44,994 bases of DNA from the NCBI GenBank assembly GCA_020846715.1, contig JADLDK010000047.1, positions 1-44,994 on the forward strand, written 5' to 3'. The position numbers and the translations under genes were made by a program. This document shows positions 1 to 8,066 of the stretch, in pieces; position 1 is the stretch's first letter, and each line of letters begins with the position of its first letter. The notes beneath the pieces are model-generated. The model worked only from the letters and a program-made list of their open reading frames with translations. It was not told where the DNA came from and did not search any database. Source of the DNA: Armatimonadota bacterium. GTDB lineage: Bacteria > Armatimonadota > UBA5829 > DSUL01.

Positions 1-186
1 CGTCAAGATTTTTCGCTTCCAGATGCCGCGGGAATGGCAAGCCTGCGCAGCGTGTCGCGTGACTGGACACCGAAATTTCCGCCAGCACTCCGGACACCCC
101 GCACAATAACCGGACGTGGTGTCATAGCCCCTTGAGCAGTTTGCGCTGCCGGAACTGCTGTCTGGATGGGTGCAAACGCTTGAATG
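1..186. other. Upstream flank without a supported gene
   Basis: No convincing gene is seen here. Plus-strand frame 1 is open from the window edge to a TGA at about 136-138, so the tail of an upstream gene cannot be excluded, but its residues match no family I recognise. A minus-strand reading frame across 3-254 runs through a hairpin and a promoter and is probably spurious. Confidence 0.4.
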
Positions 187-210
187 CCTCCAGATTCGGA
201 AACCTGGAGG
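187..210. repeat. Dispersed 24-bp hairpin repeat, copy 1
   Basis: The stretch folds into a hairpin with outer arms CCTCCAG and CTGGAGG around a CGG centre. Only one base separates it from the hairpin at 43804-43827, and the adjoining AATG on the left is also shared. The copy lies just upstream of the promoter of the polysaccharide operon. It is a REP-like dispersed element; its function is unknown. Confidence 0.7.
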
Positions 211-238
211 GGTAAAAGGCACGTGATTGCCTCCTTAT

Positions 239-267
239 TTGACAGCCTCGTCACAGGCGTCTAAAAT
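239..267 (+). promoter_or_regulatory. Sigma70-type promoter of the polysaccharide operon
   Basis: A perfect -35 TTGACA (239-244) is followed by a 17-bp spacer and a -10 TAAAAT (262-267, five of six consensus bases). Transcription should start near 274. That would leave only about 14 nt before the GTG start at 288, or about 77 nt before the alternative ATG at 351. It drives the wzz-like gene and probably the genes behind it. Confidence 0.75.
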
Positions 268-287
268 GACGGCGACTCGCCCGTGTC

Positions 288-1466
288 GTGACTCTGGACA
301 CAGCGGCTGCCGGCGTTTGTTTTGAGCCCGGCGCTACGTTCTTTCGCTCTATGCTCGAAACAGTGCAGAACTCCTCCACAGCCAGAACTACCGCACCACC
401 GCTGGCGCTCATACGCAGCGTAGTCGTGCTTATTGTAAGCATTGGCGTGTGCGTTGGCGTGGGCGCTTACATCACGGCGCATACTCCCACCACCTACGAA
501 GCTCAGGCAACTCTGCTGGTCACCAGCGGAACTTCTGCGCCTTCCGGGGGTGTGGGGGATGTACTCGGGTCGCTGGGGCTGGGGCGCGACAACAGCTCCG
601 CCAGCTATGCCAGCGCCATCCTGTCCAGCCACACCTTTGCGCAGCAGGTTGTGCGTGAGCTGAATCTGCTCTCCGACAAGCGCTTCAATCCCACCGGCAA
701 ACTGGACATTGAGAGAGCGGGACTGGCGCTCAAAGGCAGCGCCAAGGTGATGGACAACAAATCCGGAGTGCTCACGCTGACAGTTGACTCCTCTTCCGCT
801 GATCTAGCTGCCAAAATCGCAAACAGCTATCTCAGTCTCTTCAAAGAATCTGTGGAAACCGCCAATACAAAGAAACGGGTTTACACTGACACGCAGATCG
901 CCAATCTGAGGTCAAAGCTGGACGCCCTGCAGGAGAAGCTGAAGCGGCTGAATCAGAGCCGCGATGTCGTGGATCTGCCCCAGCAGACTGCCGCCGCCGT
1001 GAGCAACCTGTCCAATCTGCAGACGCAGTTGACAAACGTAAGAACGCAGCTTGAAGGCGTTGTCAGCGACCTGAAAAATACGGGCGATCTGGATGAGCTG
1101 GCCAATCTGAAAGCCAAAGAGCAGTCGCTGCAGGCTCAGCAGTTGGAGATTGAAAAAGCTATCGCAGACGTACGATCTCACATGGGCGCCATTCCCGAGA
1201 CTGCTTTGGAGCAGGCCAGGCTGGAGCGCGAAATCAGCGTGACGGAGAAGAGCTTCGAGACAGTTGCGCAGCAGAATGAACTGGCGAAAATCGCTGAGCA
1301 GGGCGACCTGGGCGCGTATCAGATAATTGACCTGGCCCTCCCGCCGCGCGTCCCGAGACGCCCGAAGCCGGGTCTGAATCTGGCTATCTCCGTCGTGCTT
1401 GGGCTGGCCGTAGGGCTGGCCATCAATCTGCTGATGATCCCGGAAAAGCCAGAGCCCGGTCAGTGA
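288..1466 (+). CDS. Wzz-type polysaccharide chain length determinant
   Basis: This is an inner-membrane polysaccharide co-polymerase that would set the chain length of an exported surface glycan. It has the family layout: a TM segment at residues 41-61, a periplasmic part with a long coiled coil (about 200-335), a proline-rich stretch (352-362, PPRVPRRP), and a second TM segment (363-383). No Walker motifs follow, so it lacks the fused tyrosine kinase seen in some relatives. The start is uncertain: GTG 288 lies close behind the predicted promoter, while ATG 351 gives a more typical short cytoplasmic tail; neither has a clear ribosome binding site. It heads an operon of sugar-nucleotide genes, which supports the role. 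No Wzy or Wzx gene is visible. Confidence 0.85.
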   Translation: MTLDTAAAGVCFEPGATFFRSMLETVQNSSTARTTAPPLALIRSVVVLIVSIGVCVGVGAYITAHTPTTYEAQATLLVTSGTSAPSGGVGDVLGSLGLGRDNSSASYASAILSSHTFAQQVVRELNLLSDKRFNPTGKLDIERAGLALKGSAKVMDNKSGVLTLTVDSSSADLAAKIANSYLSLFKESVETANTKKRVYTDTQIANLRSKLDALQEKLKRLNQSRDVVDLPQQTAAAVSNLSNLQTQLTNVRTQLEGVVSDLKNTGDLDELANLKAKEQSLQAQQLEIEKAIADVRSHMGAIPETALEQARLEREISVTEKSFETVAQQNELAKIAEQGDLGAYQIIDLALPPRVPRRPKPGLNLAISVVLGLAVGLAINLLMIPEKPEPGQ

Positions 1467-1578
1467 GCCTGGGAGTACAGTGGTAAAAAGCTCTGTAGCG
1501 AGACGGGCCACACCGCGCCCACGTTGGAGCGATTTTGAGATTTGAGATGAGAGAAAAGACAGAGTCCCGGGAAGAGAC

Positions 1579-2526
1579 ATGCGCGTTCTCGTAACAGGCG
1601 GCGCCGGCTTTATCGGGTCTCATCTGGTAGAGGAACTGGTGGCGCGGGGCCACGATGTCGTTGTCGCCGACAACCTCTCTACTGGAAAGACTGAGAATCT
1701 GCGCAACGTGCTGGAGCGCATCGACCTGCGAACGCTTGATGTGTCACAGCCGGATCAGGCTCGGGAGGCTGTGCGCGGAGTAGAGGCGGTGCTTCACCAC
1801 GCGGCCCTTGCTTCAGTGCAAGGCTCTATTGACGATCCTGTCGGGGCAAACAGGATCAACGTTGACGGGACCCTGAATATGCTGCAAGCCTCCGTTGAGG
1901 CGCGCATCAGACGCTTCGTGTTTGCAGCCTCAGCGGCGGCGTACGGAGACGATCCCCAGCTTCCCAAGCGCGAAACGCAGGCGCCAAAGCCGCTCAGCCC
2001 TTACGCAGTCGCCAAATTGACAGGCGAGTACTACTGCAAAGTGTTTTATCAGCTTTACGGGCTGGAAACGGTGAGTCTGCGCTACTTCAACGTGTTTGGA
2101 CCGCGTCAGAACCCGGATTCCGAGTATGCGGCGGTGATTCCGAAGTTTATCGCGCGGATGCTGGATGGCAAAGCGCCGGTCATCTTCGGGGATGGAGAGC
2201 AGTCCAGAGACTTCATCTACATTGCGGATATTGTGCAGGCGAACATGCTGGCTCTGGAGATGGACGGCAACTTTGGCGAAGTCATCAACGCCGCATGCGG
2301 GCATCAGTTCACCCTCAATGAGCTCTATCTCATCCTGAAGCATCTGATCGGGCTGGACGAAGAACCGATCCGCGAGCCAGTCCGGGAGGGCGACATCAAG
2401 CACTCAGTCGCCGACATCGCCAAAGCGCGTGATATCCTGGGCTTCAAGCCGTCTGTCGAGTTTTCTGAAGGGCTGCGGCGCACGGTGGCCTGGTATCAGC
2501 AGAGCCGGAAGGCGGCAGGCGTATGA
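1579..2526 (+). CDS. NAD-dependent sugar-nucleotide epimerase (GalE/WbpP-like extended SDR)
   Basis: A 315-residue extended short-chain dehydrogenase acting on an NDP-sugar, probably a UDP-hexose 4-epimerase. The Rossmann motif TGGAGFIG is at residues 6-13, and the catalytic Tyr142 and Lys146 lie in YAVAK. The serine region reads ASAAAYG and the substrate loop contains RYFNVFGPRQ, as in the WbpP/GalE group. Its stop overlaps the ATG of the next gene (ATGA at 2523-2526), so the two are translationally coupled. It would make a sugar precursor for the surface glycan. Exact substrate cannot be read from sequence; other NDP-sugar epimerases or dehydratases are possible. Confidence 0.9.
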   Translation: MRVLVTGGAGFIGSHLVEELVARGHDVVVADNLSTGKTENLRNVLERIDLRTLDVSQPDQAREAVRGVEAVLHHAALASVQGSIDDPVGANRINVDGTLNMLQASVEARIRRFVFAASAAAYGDDPQLPKRETQAPKPLSPYAVAKLTGEYYCKVFYQLYGLETVSLRYFNVFGPRQNPDSEYAAVIPKFIARMLDGKAPVIFGDGEQSRDFIYIADIVQANMLALEMDGNFGEVINAACGHQFTLNELYLILKHLIGLDEEPIREPVREGDIKHSVADIAKARDILGFKPSVEFSEGLRRTVAWYQQSRKAAGV

Positions 2527-4364
2527 CCGGAGGCACAACCGGAGACACTCTCAGCCGCCAGATGCTGTTGGCCTTTGGGATCGCGTTTGCGCTGGGGGTA
2601 GTTGCGGTCCCTGTTGTCATCGCGCTGGCGCGGCGCATCGGTTTTGTGGCCAAACCGCGCGCAGACCGATGGAGCAGCCGGCCCACGGCGTTGATGGGTG
2701 GCATTGGTATCTTCATAGCCGCCTGCGTTGCGACTGCGTTCACAGCCCCGGACCTGCGTCCCCTGCACGGGCTTGGCGCGGCGGCATTGATTATTTTTGC
2801 CGTGGGTCTGGCGGACGATGTTGTACACATGCGCCCGCAGTACAAGCTCCTGGCTCAGGTGGTGGCTGGCTGCGTCATTCTGGCCAGCAACATTCACTTC
2901 GGGCTGGGGGGAAGCCCGTATCTGACTCTTCCCCTCACGCTGTTGTTCATCGTGGGGATCACAAACGCGATGAATTTGCTGGACAACATGGACGGACTGG
3001 CCGCGGGTGTGAGCCTGGTGTCCGCCCTGGTGCTGGGCGCCGGGGCCTTCTTCGCTCACAACGCCCCTGCCGCCATCGCCTCGGGCAGCATTGCCGGCGC
3101 ATGTCTTGCGTTTCTGATCTTCAATTTTCACCCTGCGCGCGTGTTTATGGGGGACTGCGGCAGCATGTTTCTGGGGCTGGTTCTGGCAGTGCTGGCTGTG
3201 CAGACCTCTGACTCGGCAACTACCGGCCTGGCCGGCGCCGTCTTATTCCCGAGCATTGCGCTTGCGATCCCGATTTTTGACACCGTTTTTGTTACAGTGA
3301 TGCGTAAGATCAACGGGCGATCAATCTCTCAGGGGGGCTGCGATCACACGTCACACAGACTGGTGAAGCTGGGGCTGAGCGAGCCGCAGGCTGTGATGCT
3401 GCTCTGTGGCACAAGTCTCGTCGTGGGTGTTTTTGGACTTGCCGCCATGCGCTACCAGGCGCCCTATCTGGCGATTGTGGGGTCGTTGGCCGGAGCGTCG
3501 CTGCTCGTCTTCGGGCGCTTTCTGGCGCAGGTGGAGGTGTACCCGGTCTCTGAGGCTCTCCTGGCCTTCACCTCGCGTCCAGGCGCCGTACTGGCGGCGC
3601 AGAGACTTTACAAGCGTCATACCGGGACTGCGTTGATGGACACGCTTCTGGCTTTTGCCGCGTATCTGCTTGCAAGCCTCATCGGAGGCGCTTCGCTGGC
3701 AAACTCTCAGACGCTGCTGGCTCTGGCTCCCTGGGCAGTCATCGGCGCGGCCGCCGGTCTGGGCATTGCGGGTGTTTACAAGGGCGTATGGCATCATCTG
3801 TCCATGCACGACGTCGCGCGATTTGCCTTCGGGACTGCTCTGGCAGGGATGACTGTATTCGCGGTGCTGGTTGTCGCAGGACACGGGGCTATCATGTCTG
3901 TTCGCATCGGAATTCTTGATGCGGGGATTCTGATGGCGCTCCTGGTCGTTGCGCGGGGACTCTACAGGGGCTTGACGCTGGTTGGGCGCACGGGAACAGC
4001 TCTTCAGAACCGCTGGCTGCTTGTAGCCTCGGCGGATGCGCTTGGTCCGGAGGCAAATGTGGACGGCCTTCTGAAAGACTTGCAGCAGCGCTATGGACGG
4101 AAAACCGCTCCAGCCGGCATCGTCACCTCTTCAGCGCTCAGCAGCGCACGCGTGGACGGCGTCCCGCTGCTTGGTACGGTGGAGACGCTGGAGTCAGTGC
4201 TCTGCGAAGTGGAAGCGGGCGCAGTGCTAGTTACGGCGGTTGAAGCGCAGGCGACTGTCGAAGAGACGTGCCGCAGGCGCGGTGTGCGCTGCATTGTGGC
4301 AGCGGACTCTGTGCCGCAAGAGCACCTCACGACTGGTGTAGCGGCGAGCGGAGGAACACTTTGA
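2523..4364 (+). CDS. WecA/MraY-like phosphoglycosyltransferase fused to a CapD-N-like module
   Basis: The N-terminal half is a polytopic polyprenyl-phosphate sugar-1-phosphate transferase of the WecA/TagO/MraY group, which starts glycan synthesis on undecaprenyl phosphate. Visible signatures are the Asp pair DDVVHM with a downstream Lys (about residue 97), NAMNLLDNMDGL (about 148-159), MGDCGS (about 208) and DHTSHRL (about 273). From about residue 370 a second module begins: four predicted TM segments with a YKGVW-type motif, then a cytosolic nucleotide-binding-like domain (about 495-600). This resembles the N-terminal part of CapD/FlaA1 proteins without the catalytic SDR domain. At 613 residues it is much longer than plain WecA proteins (about 350). 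It overlaps both neighbours by a few bases. Confidence 0.85.
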   Translation: MTGGTTGDTLSRQMLLAFGIAFALGVVAVPVVIALARRIGFVAKPRADRWSSRPTALMGGIGIFIAACVATAFTAPDLRPLHGLGAAALIIFAVGLADDVVHMRPQYKLLAQVVAGCVILASNIHFGLGGSPYLTLPLTLLFIVGITNAMNLLDNMDGLAAGVSLVSALVLGAGAFFAHNAPAAIASGSIAGACLAFLIFNFHPARVFMGDCGSMFLGLVLAVLAVQTSDSATTGLAGAVLFPSIALAIPIFDTVFVTVMRKINGRSISQGGCDHTSHRLVKLGLSEPQAVMLLCGTSLVVGVFGLAAMRYQAPYLAIVGSLAGASLLVFGRFLAQVEVYPVSEALLAFTSRPGAVLAAQRLYKRHTGTALMDTLLAFAAYLLASLIGGASLANSQTLLALAPWAVIGAAAGLGIAGVYKGVWHHLSMHDVARFAFGTALAGMTVFAVLVVAGHGAIMSVRIGILDAGILMALLVVARGLYRGLTLVGRTGTALQNRWLLVASADALGPEANVDGLLKDLQQRYGRKTAPAGIVTSSALSSARVDGVPLLGTVETLESVLCEVEAGAVLVTAVEAQATVEETCRRRGVRCIVAADSVPQEHLTTGVAASGGTL

Positions 4365-5335
4365 AAGCTCTGATTACGGGTGGGGCCGGGTTTATTGGCT
4401 CACACCTCACGGACAGCCTGCTGGCTGATGGCGCTGAAGTGATTGTTCTGGACGATTTCTCGACCGGACGCAGAGAGAACCTTGCGCACGTCAGCCCCTC
4501 AGCGCCACTGGACGTTGTGGAAGGCTCAGTTCTGGATGAGTCACTGACGCGCGAATTGGTGCGGGAAGCGGATCAGGTGTACCACCTCGCTGCGGCTGTG
4601 GGCGTGCACAGAATTCTGGACAGGCCTCTGGCTTCTATTGAGGTGAATCTGCGTGGGACAGAGAACGTGCTGAAGTACGCCGTCGAAGGCCAGCCGGTGA
4701 TGATTGCTTCAACCTCAGAGGTGTACGGCAAGAACACGTCTGACGCTCTCACTGAAGAGGATGACTCCATTATCGGGGCGACCTGCCGCTCGCGCTGGCT
4801 TTATGCTACCAGCAAGGCGATGGATGAGTTCCTTGGACAGGCGCACCACCGTGAGCGCGGGGTGCAGACTGTCATGGTTCGCTACTTTAATACGGTTGGT
4901 CCGCGCCAGACCGGGATGTATGGGATGGTGCTGCCAAACTTCGTGCGCTCCGCGCTGGCGGCAGAGCCGATCCGCATCTTTGGCAGCGGCCAGCAGCGCC
5001 GCAACTTCACGTACGTCGGTGACGCTGTGCGCGGCACACGTCTGTTGATGGAAACCCAGCAGGCGGCCGGTCAGGTATTCAATATGGGCGCCAGCGAAGA
5101 AGTCTCCATCGAGCAACTCGCGCTGCGTGTGCGCCGTATAGCCGGATCAAAGTCGCCCTTGCAGTACGTGCCCTATTCGCAGGCTTACGGCGATGGATTT
5201 GAGGACATGCAGCGTCGCGTGCCGAGCACGGAAAAACTGCGACAGGCGATCGGCTATGCGCCGGATACTACCCTTGATGAGACAATCCGCAGTGTCGTGG
5301 AATACTATCGCCAGGGCGCGCTGACAACGGCGTAG
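4361..5335 (+). CDS. NAD-dependent sugar-nucleotide dehydratase/epimerase (extended SDR)
   Basis: An extended SDR of 324 residues, related to UDP-glucuronate decarboxylase and dTDP-glucose 4,6-dehydratase proteins. The Rossmann motif TGGAGFIG is at residues 5-12, followed by the STSEVYG serine region and Tyr148/Lys152 in YATSK. The TTG at 4361 is preferred because a GGAGG lies 7 nt upstream at 4350-4354 and the protein then begins exactly at the beta strand of the Rossmann fold. An upstream in-frame ATG at 4268 would add 31 residues unlike the family. TTG overlaps the TGA of the previous gene, implying coupled translation. The substrate is not determined. Confidence 0.88.
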   Translation: MKALITGGAGFIGSHLTDSLLADGAEVIVLDDFSTGRRENLAHVSPSAPLDVVEGSVLDESLTRELVREADQVYHLAAAVGVHRILDRPLASIEVNLRGTENVLKYAVEGQPVMIASTSEVYGKNTSDALTEEDDSIIGATCRSRWLYATSKAMDEFLGQAHHRERGVQTVMVRYFNTVGPRQTGMYGMVLPNFVRSALAAEPIRIFGSGQQRRNFTYVGDAVRGTRLLMETQQAAGQVFNMGASEEVSIEQLALRVRRIAGSKSPLQYVPYSQAYGDGFEDMQRRVPSTEKLRQAIGYAPDTTLDETIRSVVEYYRQGALTTA

Positions 5336-5414
5336 GCTGGGAGCGTTTAGCGGTACAGTCTCCTGGTCTCCTCGGAAAATCACCCGGCAACAGACAAGGA
5401 CAACCGACCATCTT

Positions 5415-6479
5415 ATGAAAGCACTCATTCTGAGCGGTGGAAAAGGGACGCGCCTGCGCCCGATCACGCACACCAGCGCCAAGCAGCTCGTGCCCGTCGC
5501 CAACAAACCGATTCTTTTCTACACGATTGAAGCCGTAGTCGCCGCAGGCGTCAGGGAGGTTGGCATTGTCGTCGGGGATACGCACCAGGAGATCAGAGAC
5601 TCTTGCGGAGATGGATCGCGCTGGGGCTGTCGCATCACCTACATTCAGCAGGACGCCCCGCTTGGACTTGCCCACGCTGTGAAGATCGCTGAGGATTTCA
5701 TCGCCGGTGAGCCTTTTGTGATGTACCTGGGCGATAATCTCATCCGCGACGGCATCATCAATCTGGCGGAGGAGTTCGAGCGCGAGAAACCAAACGCGCA
5801 GATTCTGCTTGCGCATGTGCCAAACCCCACTGAGTTCGGCGTGGCTGAGCTGGAGGGCAACCGCGTTGTGCGGCTTGTTGAGAAGCCCAAAGAGCCCAAG
5901 ACTGATCTGGCCCTGGTCGGTGTTTACATGTTTGACCGTACGGTCTTTGAGGCCGTGAACTCCATCAAGCCAAGCTGGCGCGGCGAGCTCGAGATCACCG
6001 ACGCGATTCAGTATCTGGTGGACACTGGACGCACCGTACATTCCCATATTATTGGCGGCTGGTGGAAGGACACTGGAAAGCGGGAAGATATGCTGGAGGC
6101 CAACCGCCTGATGCTGGAGGACCTTGAGCCGAGCCTTGGTGGGCAGATTGACGACGCCTCTGTCATACACGGCCGCGTGGTTGTGGGAGATGGCTCTGAG
6201 ATCGTCCGCTCGACTATCCGCGGGCCGGTGATCATCGGCGCCAACTGTAAAATCACCGACGCCTATATCGGCCCGTTCACCTCCATCAACGACAACGCCG
6301 TCGTCACCAACAGCGAAATTGAGCACTCCATTATCCTTGAGGACTGCTGCATTGAGAACCTTGAAGCGCGGATGGAGGACAGCCTTCTGGGGCGCAATGT
6401 ACGCGTGTGCCGCGATGATTCGAAGCCCCGCGCCTACCGGTTCATGCTTGGCGAATCCAGCGATGTGAGCGTGCTGTAG
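5415..6479 (+). CDS. rmlA: Glucose-1-phosphate thymidylyltransferase, long form
   Basis: A nucleotidyltransferase of 354 residues that joins dTTP and glucose-1-phosphate to give dTDP-glucose, the entry to dTDP-rhamnose and other deoxysugars. The signature LSGGKGTRLRPIT is at residues 6-18, and EKPKEP and GVYMFD motifs follow. The last ~110 residues form a left-handed beta-helix of hexapeptide-like repeats, so this is the long RmlA type rather than the ~290-residue short type. No rmlB, C or D lies in the window, although the SDR genes next to it may act on its product. The operon ends here and is followed by a block of hairpin repeats. Confidence 0.88.
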   Translation: MKALILSGGKGTRLRPITHTSAKQLVPVANKPILFYTIEAVVAAGVREVGIVVGDTHQEIRDSCGDGSRWGCRITYIQQDAPLGLAHAVKIAEDFIAGEPFVMYLGDNLIRDGIINLAEEFEREKPNAQILLAHVPNPTEFGVAELEGNRVVRLVEKPKEPKTDLALVGVYMFDRTVFEAVNSIKPSWRGELEITDAIQYLVDTGRTVHSHIIGGWWKDTGKREDMLEANRLMLEDLEPSLGGQIDDASVIHGRVVVGDGSEIVRSTIRGPVIIGANCKITDAYIGPFTSINDNAVVTNSEIEHSIILEDCCIENLEARMEDSLLGRNVRVCRDDSKPRAYRFMLGESSDVSVL

Positions 6480-6489
6480 TCCACCCGGT

Positions 6490-6910
6490 CCACCCGGCGA
6501 CTGAAGTCGCGGCTACGGTACGAAGTCTCCCTTCGGAGACTCTGATCTACCACCAGCCTGCGCAGGCAGGCTTTGTTTGGGCAGGCGCGGTTTCAACCGC
6601 CGGTAACGGGTTCGCACCCACCCGGTGACGGGTTCCCGTCCACCCGGCGACTGACGTCGCGGCTACGGTACGAAGTCTCCCTTCGGAGACTCTGGTCTAC
6701 CACCAGCCTGCGCAGGCAGGCTTTGTTTGGGCAGGCGCGGTTTCAACCGCCGGTAACGGGTTCGCACCCATCCGGTGACGGGTTCCCGTCCACCCGGCGA
6801 CTGAAGTCGCGGCTACCGTACGAAGTCTCCCTTCGGAGACTCTGATCTACCACCAGCCTGCGCAGGCAGGCTTTGTTTGAGCAGGCGCGGTTTCAACCGC
6901 CGGTAACGGG
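6490..6910. repeat. 150-bp tandem repeat, 2.8 copies, built of short hairpins
   Basis: Units begin at 6490, 6640 and 6790 (the last is cut at 6910). They differ at only a handful of bases. Each unit carries a series of short inverted repeats: GCGACT/AGTCGC, AGTCTCC/GGAGACT around CTTC, AGCCTG/CAGGCT followed by TTTGTTT, GCGGTT/AACCGC, and (in the two complete units) GACGGG/CCCGTC. The third hairpin looks like an intrinsic terminator on the plus strand, so the block could end the polysaccharide operon and protect the convergent serC gene. An open frame through the repeats exists only because 150 is a multiple of three. It fills the gap between rmlA and serC. Confidence 0.9.
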
Positions 6911-6940
6911 ACGGTCTGCTAATCCTCTACGAGAATTGAG

Positions 6941-8047
6941 CTATCCGTTGCGAGCTTCAAACTCCTTCATAAAGCCGCACAGCGCCTGGACTCCCTCAAT
7001 GGGCATAGCATTGTAGATAGACGCTCGCATCCCGCCGACGGACCGGTGGCCTTTTAGCTGCACCATACCGTGTTCTCTGGCCTCCTTCAGGAACTGATCG
7101 TCCAGGCCTTCCTTGCGCAGAGTGAACGGGATATTCATGCGGCTGCGGTCTGCCGGCGCCACCGGGGACTGGTACAGCCCGCTGGAGTCAATGAAGTCAT
7201 ACAGCAGGCTGGCTTTGGCGATGTTCTTCTGCTCCACGCCGCTCAAGCCGCCCTGTTCCTTCACCCACTTGAACACCAGTCCCGCCACATAGATGGCGAA
7301 GGTCGGCGGAGTGTTGTACATCGAGTCGTTGTCGGCCTGAATTTTGTAATCCAGTAATGTTGGCGTCGAAGGCAGAGGATCGCCCAGGAGATCCTCCCGG
7401 ACAATGACGATCGTCAACCCGGCCGGGCCGACATTCTTCTGCGCTCCAGCGTAGATGACGCCGAACTTGCTCACGTCCAGGGGGCGTGACAGGAAGTCGG
7501 ATGACATATCGCATGCCAGCGGGACTCCGCCTGTATCTGGGACAGCGTGAAACTCAACTCCGCCGATCGTCTCATTTGATGTGTAGTGAACGTAGGCTGC
7601 CTCAGAGGAAAGGCTCCAAACGCTGCGGTCGGGTACGTAGGTGAAGTTGCGGTCTTCAGCGGTGGCGGCCACATTCACGTCACAGTACTTTTTCGCTTCT
7701 GAAATGGCCTTTTTGGACCACTGGCCTGTGTTGATATAGTCGGCTCTGGTTTTCCCGCGCAGCAGGTTCATCGGGACTGCTGCAAACTGCACTGTAGCTC
7801 CTCCCTGAAGAAAGAGCACTTTGTGGGTCTCCGGAATTCCCAGAAGCTCCCGCAGATCAGCTTCGGCTTCCGCAGCAATAGCGATGAACTCCTTGCCGCG
7901 ATGGCTCATCTCCATCACAGACATGCCGCTGCCATGCCAGGAGAGCATCTCCTCGGCTGCCTGTTTGAGAACAGGCTCTGGCAGAACCGCCGGTCCCGCA
8001 CTGAAATTGAAGACTCTCTTAATATCCGTAGCGCCTGCTGTTGCCAT
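6941..8047 (-). CDS. serC: Phosphoserine aminotransferase
   Basis: A PLP enzyme of the class V aminotransferases that makes 3-phosphoserine from 3-phosphohydroxypyruvate and glutamate in serine synthesis. The start [13 protein letters not shown], the phosphate-binding QGGATVQF (81-88), and Lys204 in [10 protein letters not shown] are all present. The end [14 protein letters not shown] is the usual SerC C-terminus. Length (368) is normal for the family. It is transcribed just behind the FAD oxidoreductase gene (19-nt gap), so both may share a transcript although no functional link is obvious. Confidence 0.95.
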   Translation of the reverse strand: MATAGATDIKRVFNFSAGPAVLPEPVLKQAAEEMLSWHGSGMSVMEMSHRGKEFIAIAAEAEADLRELLGIPETHKVLFLQGGATVQFAAVPMNLLRGKTRADYINTGQWSKKAISEAKKYCDVNVAATAEDRNFTYVPDRSVWSLSSEAAYVHYTSNETIGGVEFHAVPDTGGVPLACDMSSDFLSRPLDVSKFGVIYAGAQKNVGPAGLTIVIVREDLLGDPLPSTPTLLDYKIQADNDSMYNTPPTFAIYVAGLVFKWVKEQGGLSGVEQKNIAKASLLYDFIDSSGLYQSPVAPADRSRMNIPFTLRKEGLDDQFLKEAREHGMVQLKGHRSVGGMRASIYNAMPIEGVQALCGFMKEFEARNG

Positions 8048-8066
8048 CTTTGTCGGTGACTCCTCT

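Noticed and set aside
3..254. Minus-strand reading frame of 83 codons at the left edge
   Set aside because: It runs through a hairpin repeat and the -35 of a promoter, and has no recognisable protein motif. The plus-strand open stretch at 1-138 was also not called, because no start or family could be seen.
6573..6845. Open frame of 90 codons in the tandem repeat
   Set aside because: It exists because the repeat period (150) is a multiple of three; the peptide is a low-complexity repeat without a start signal.
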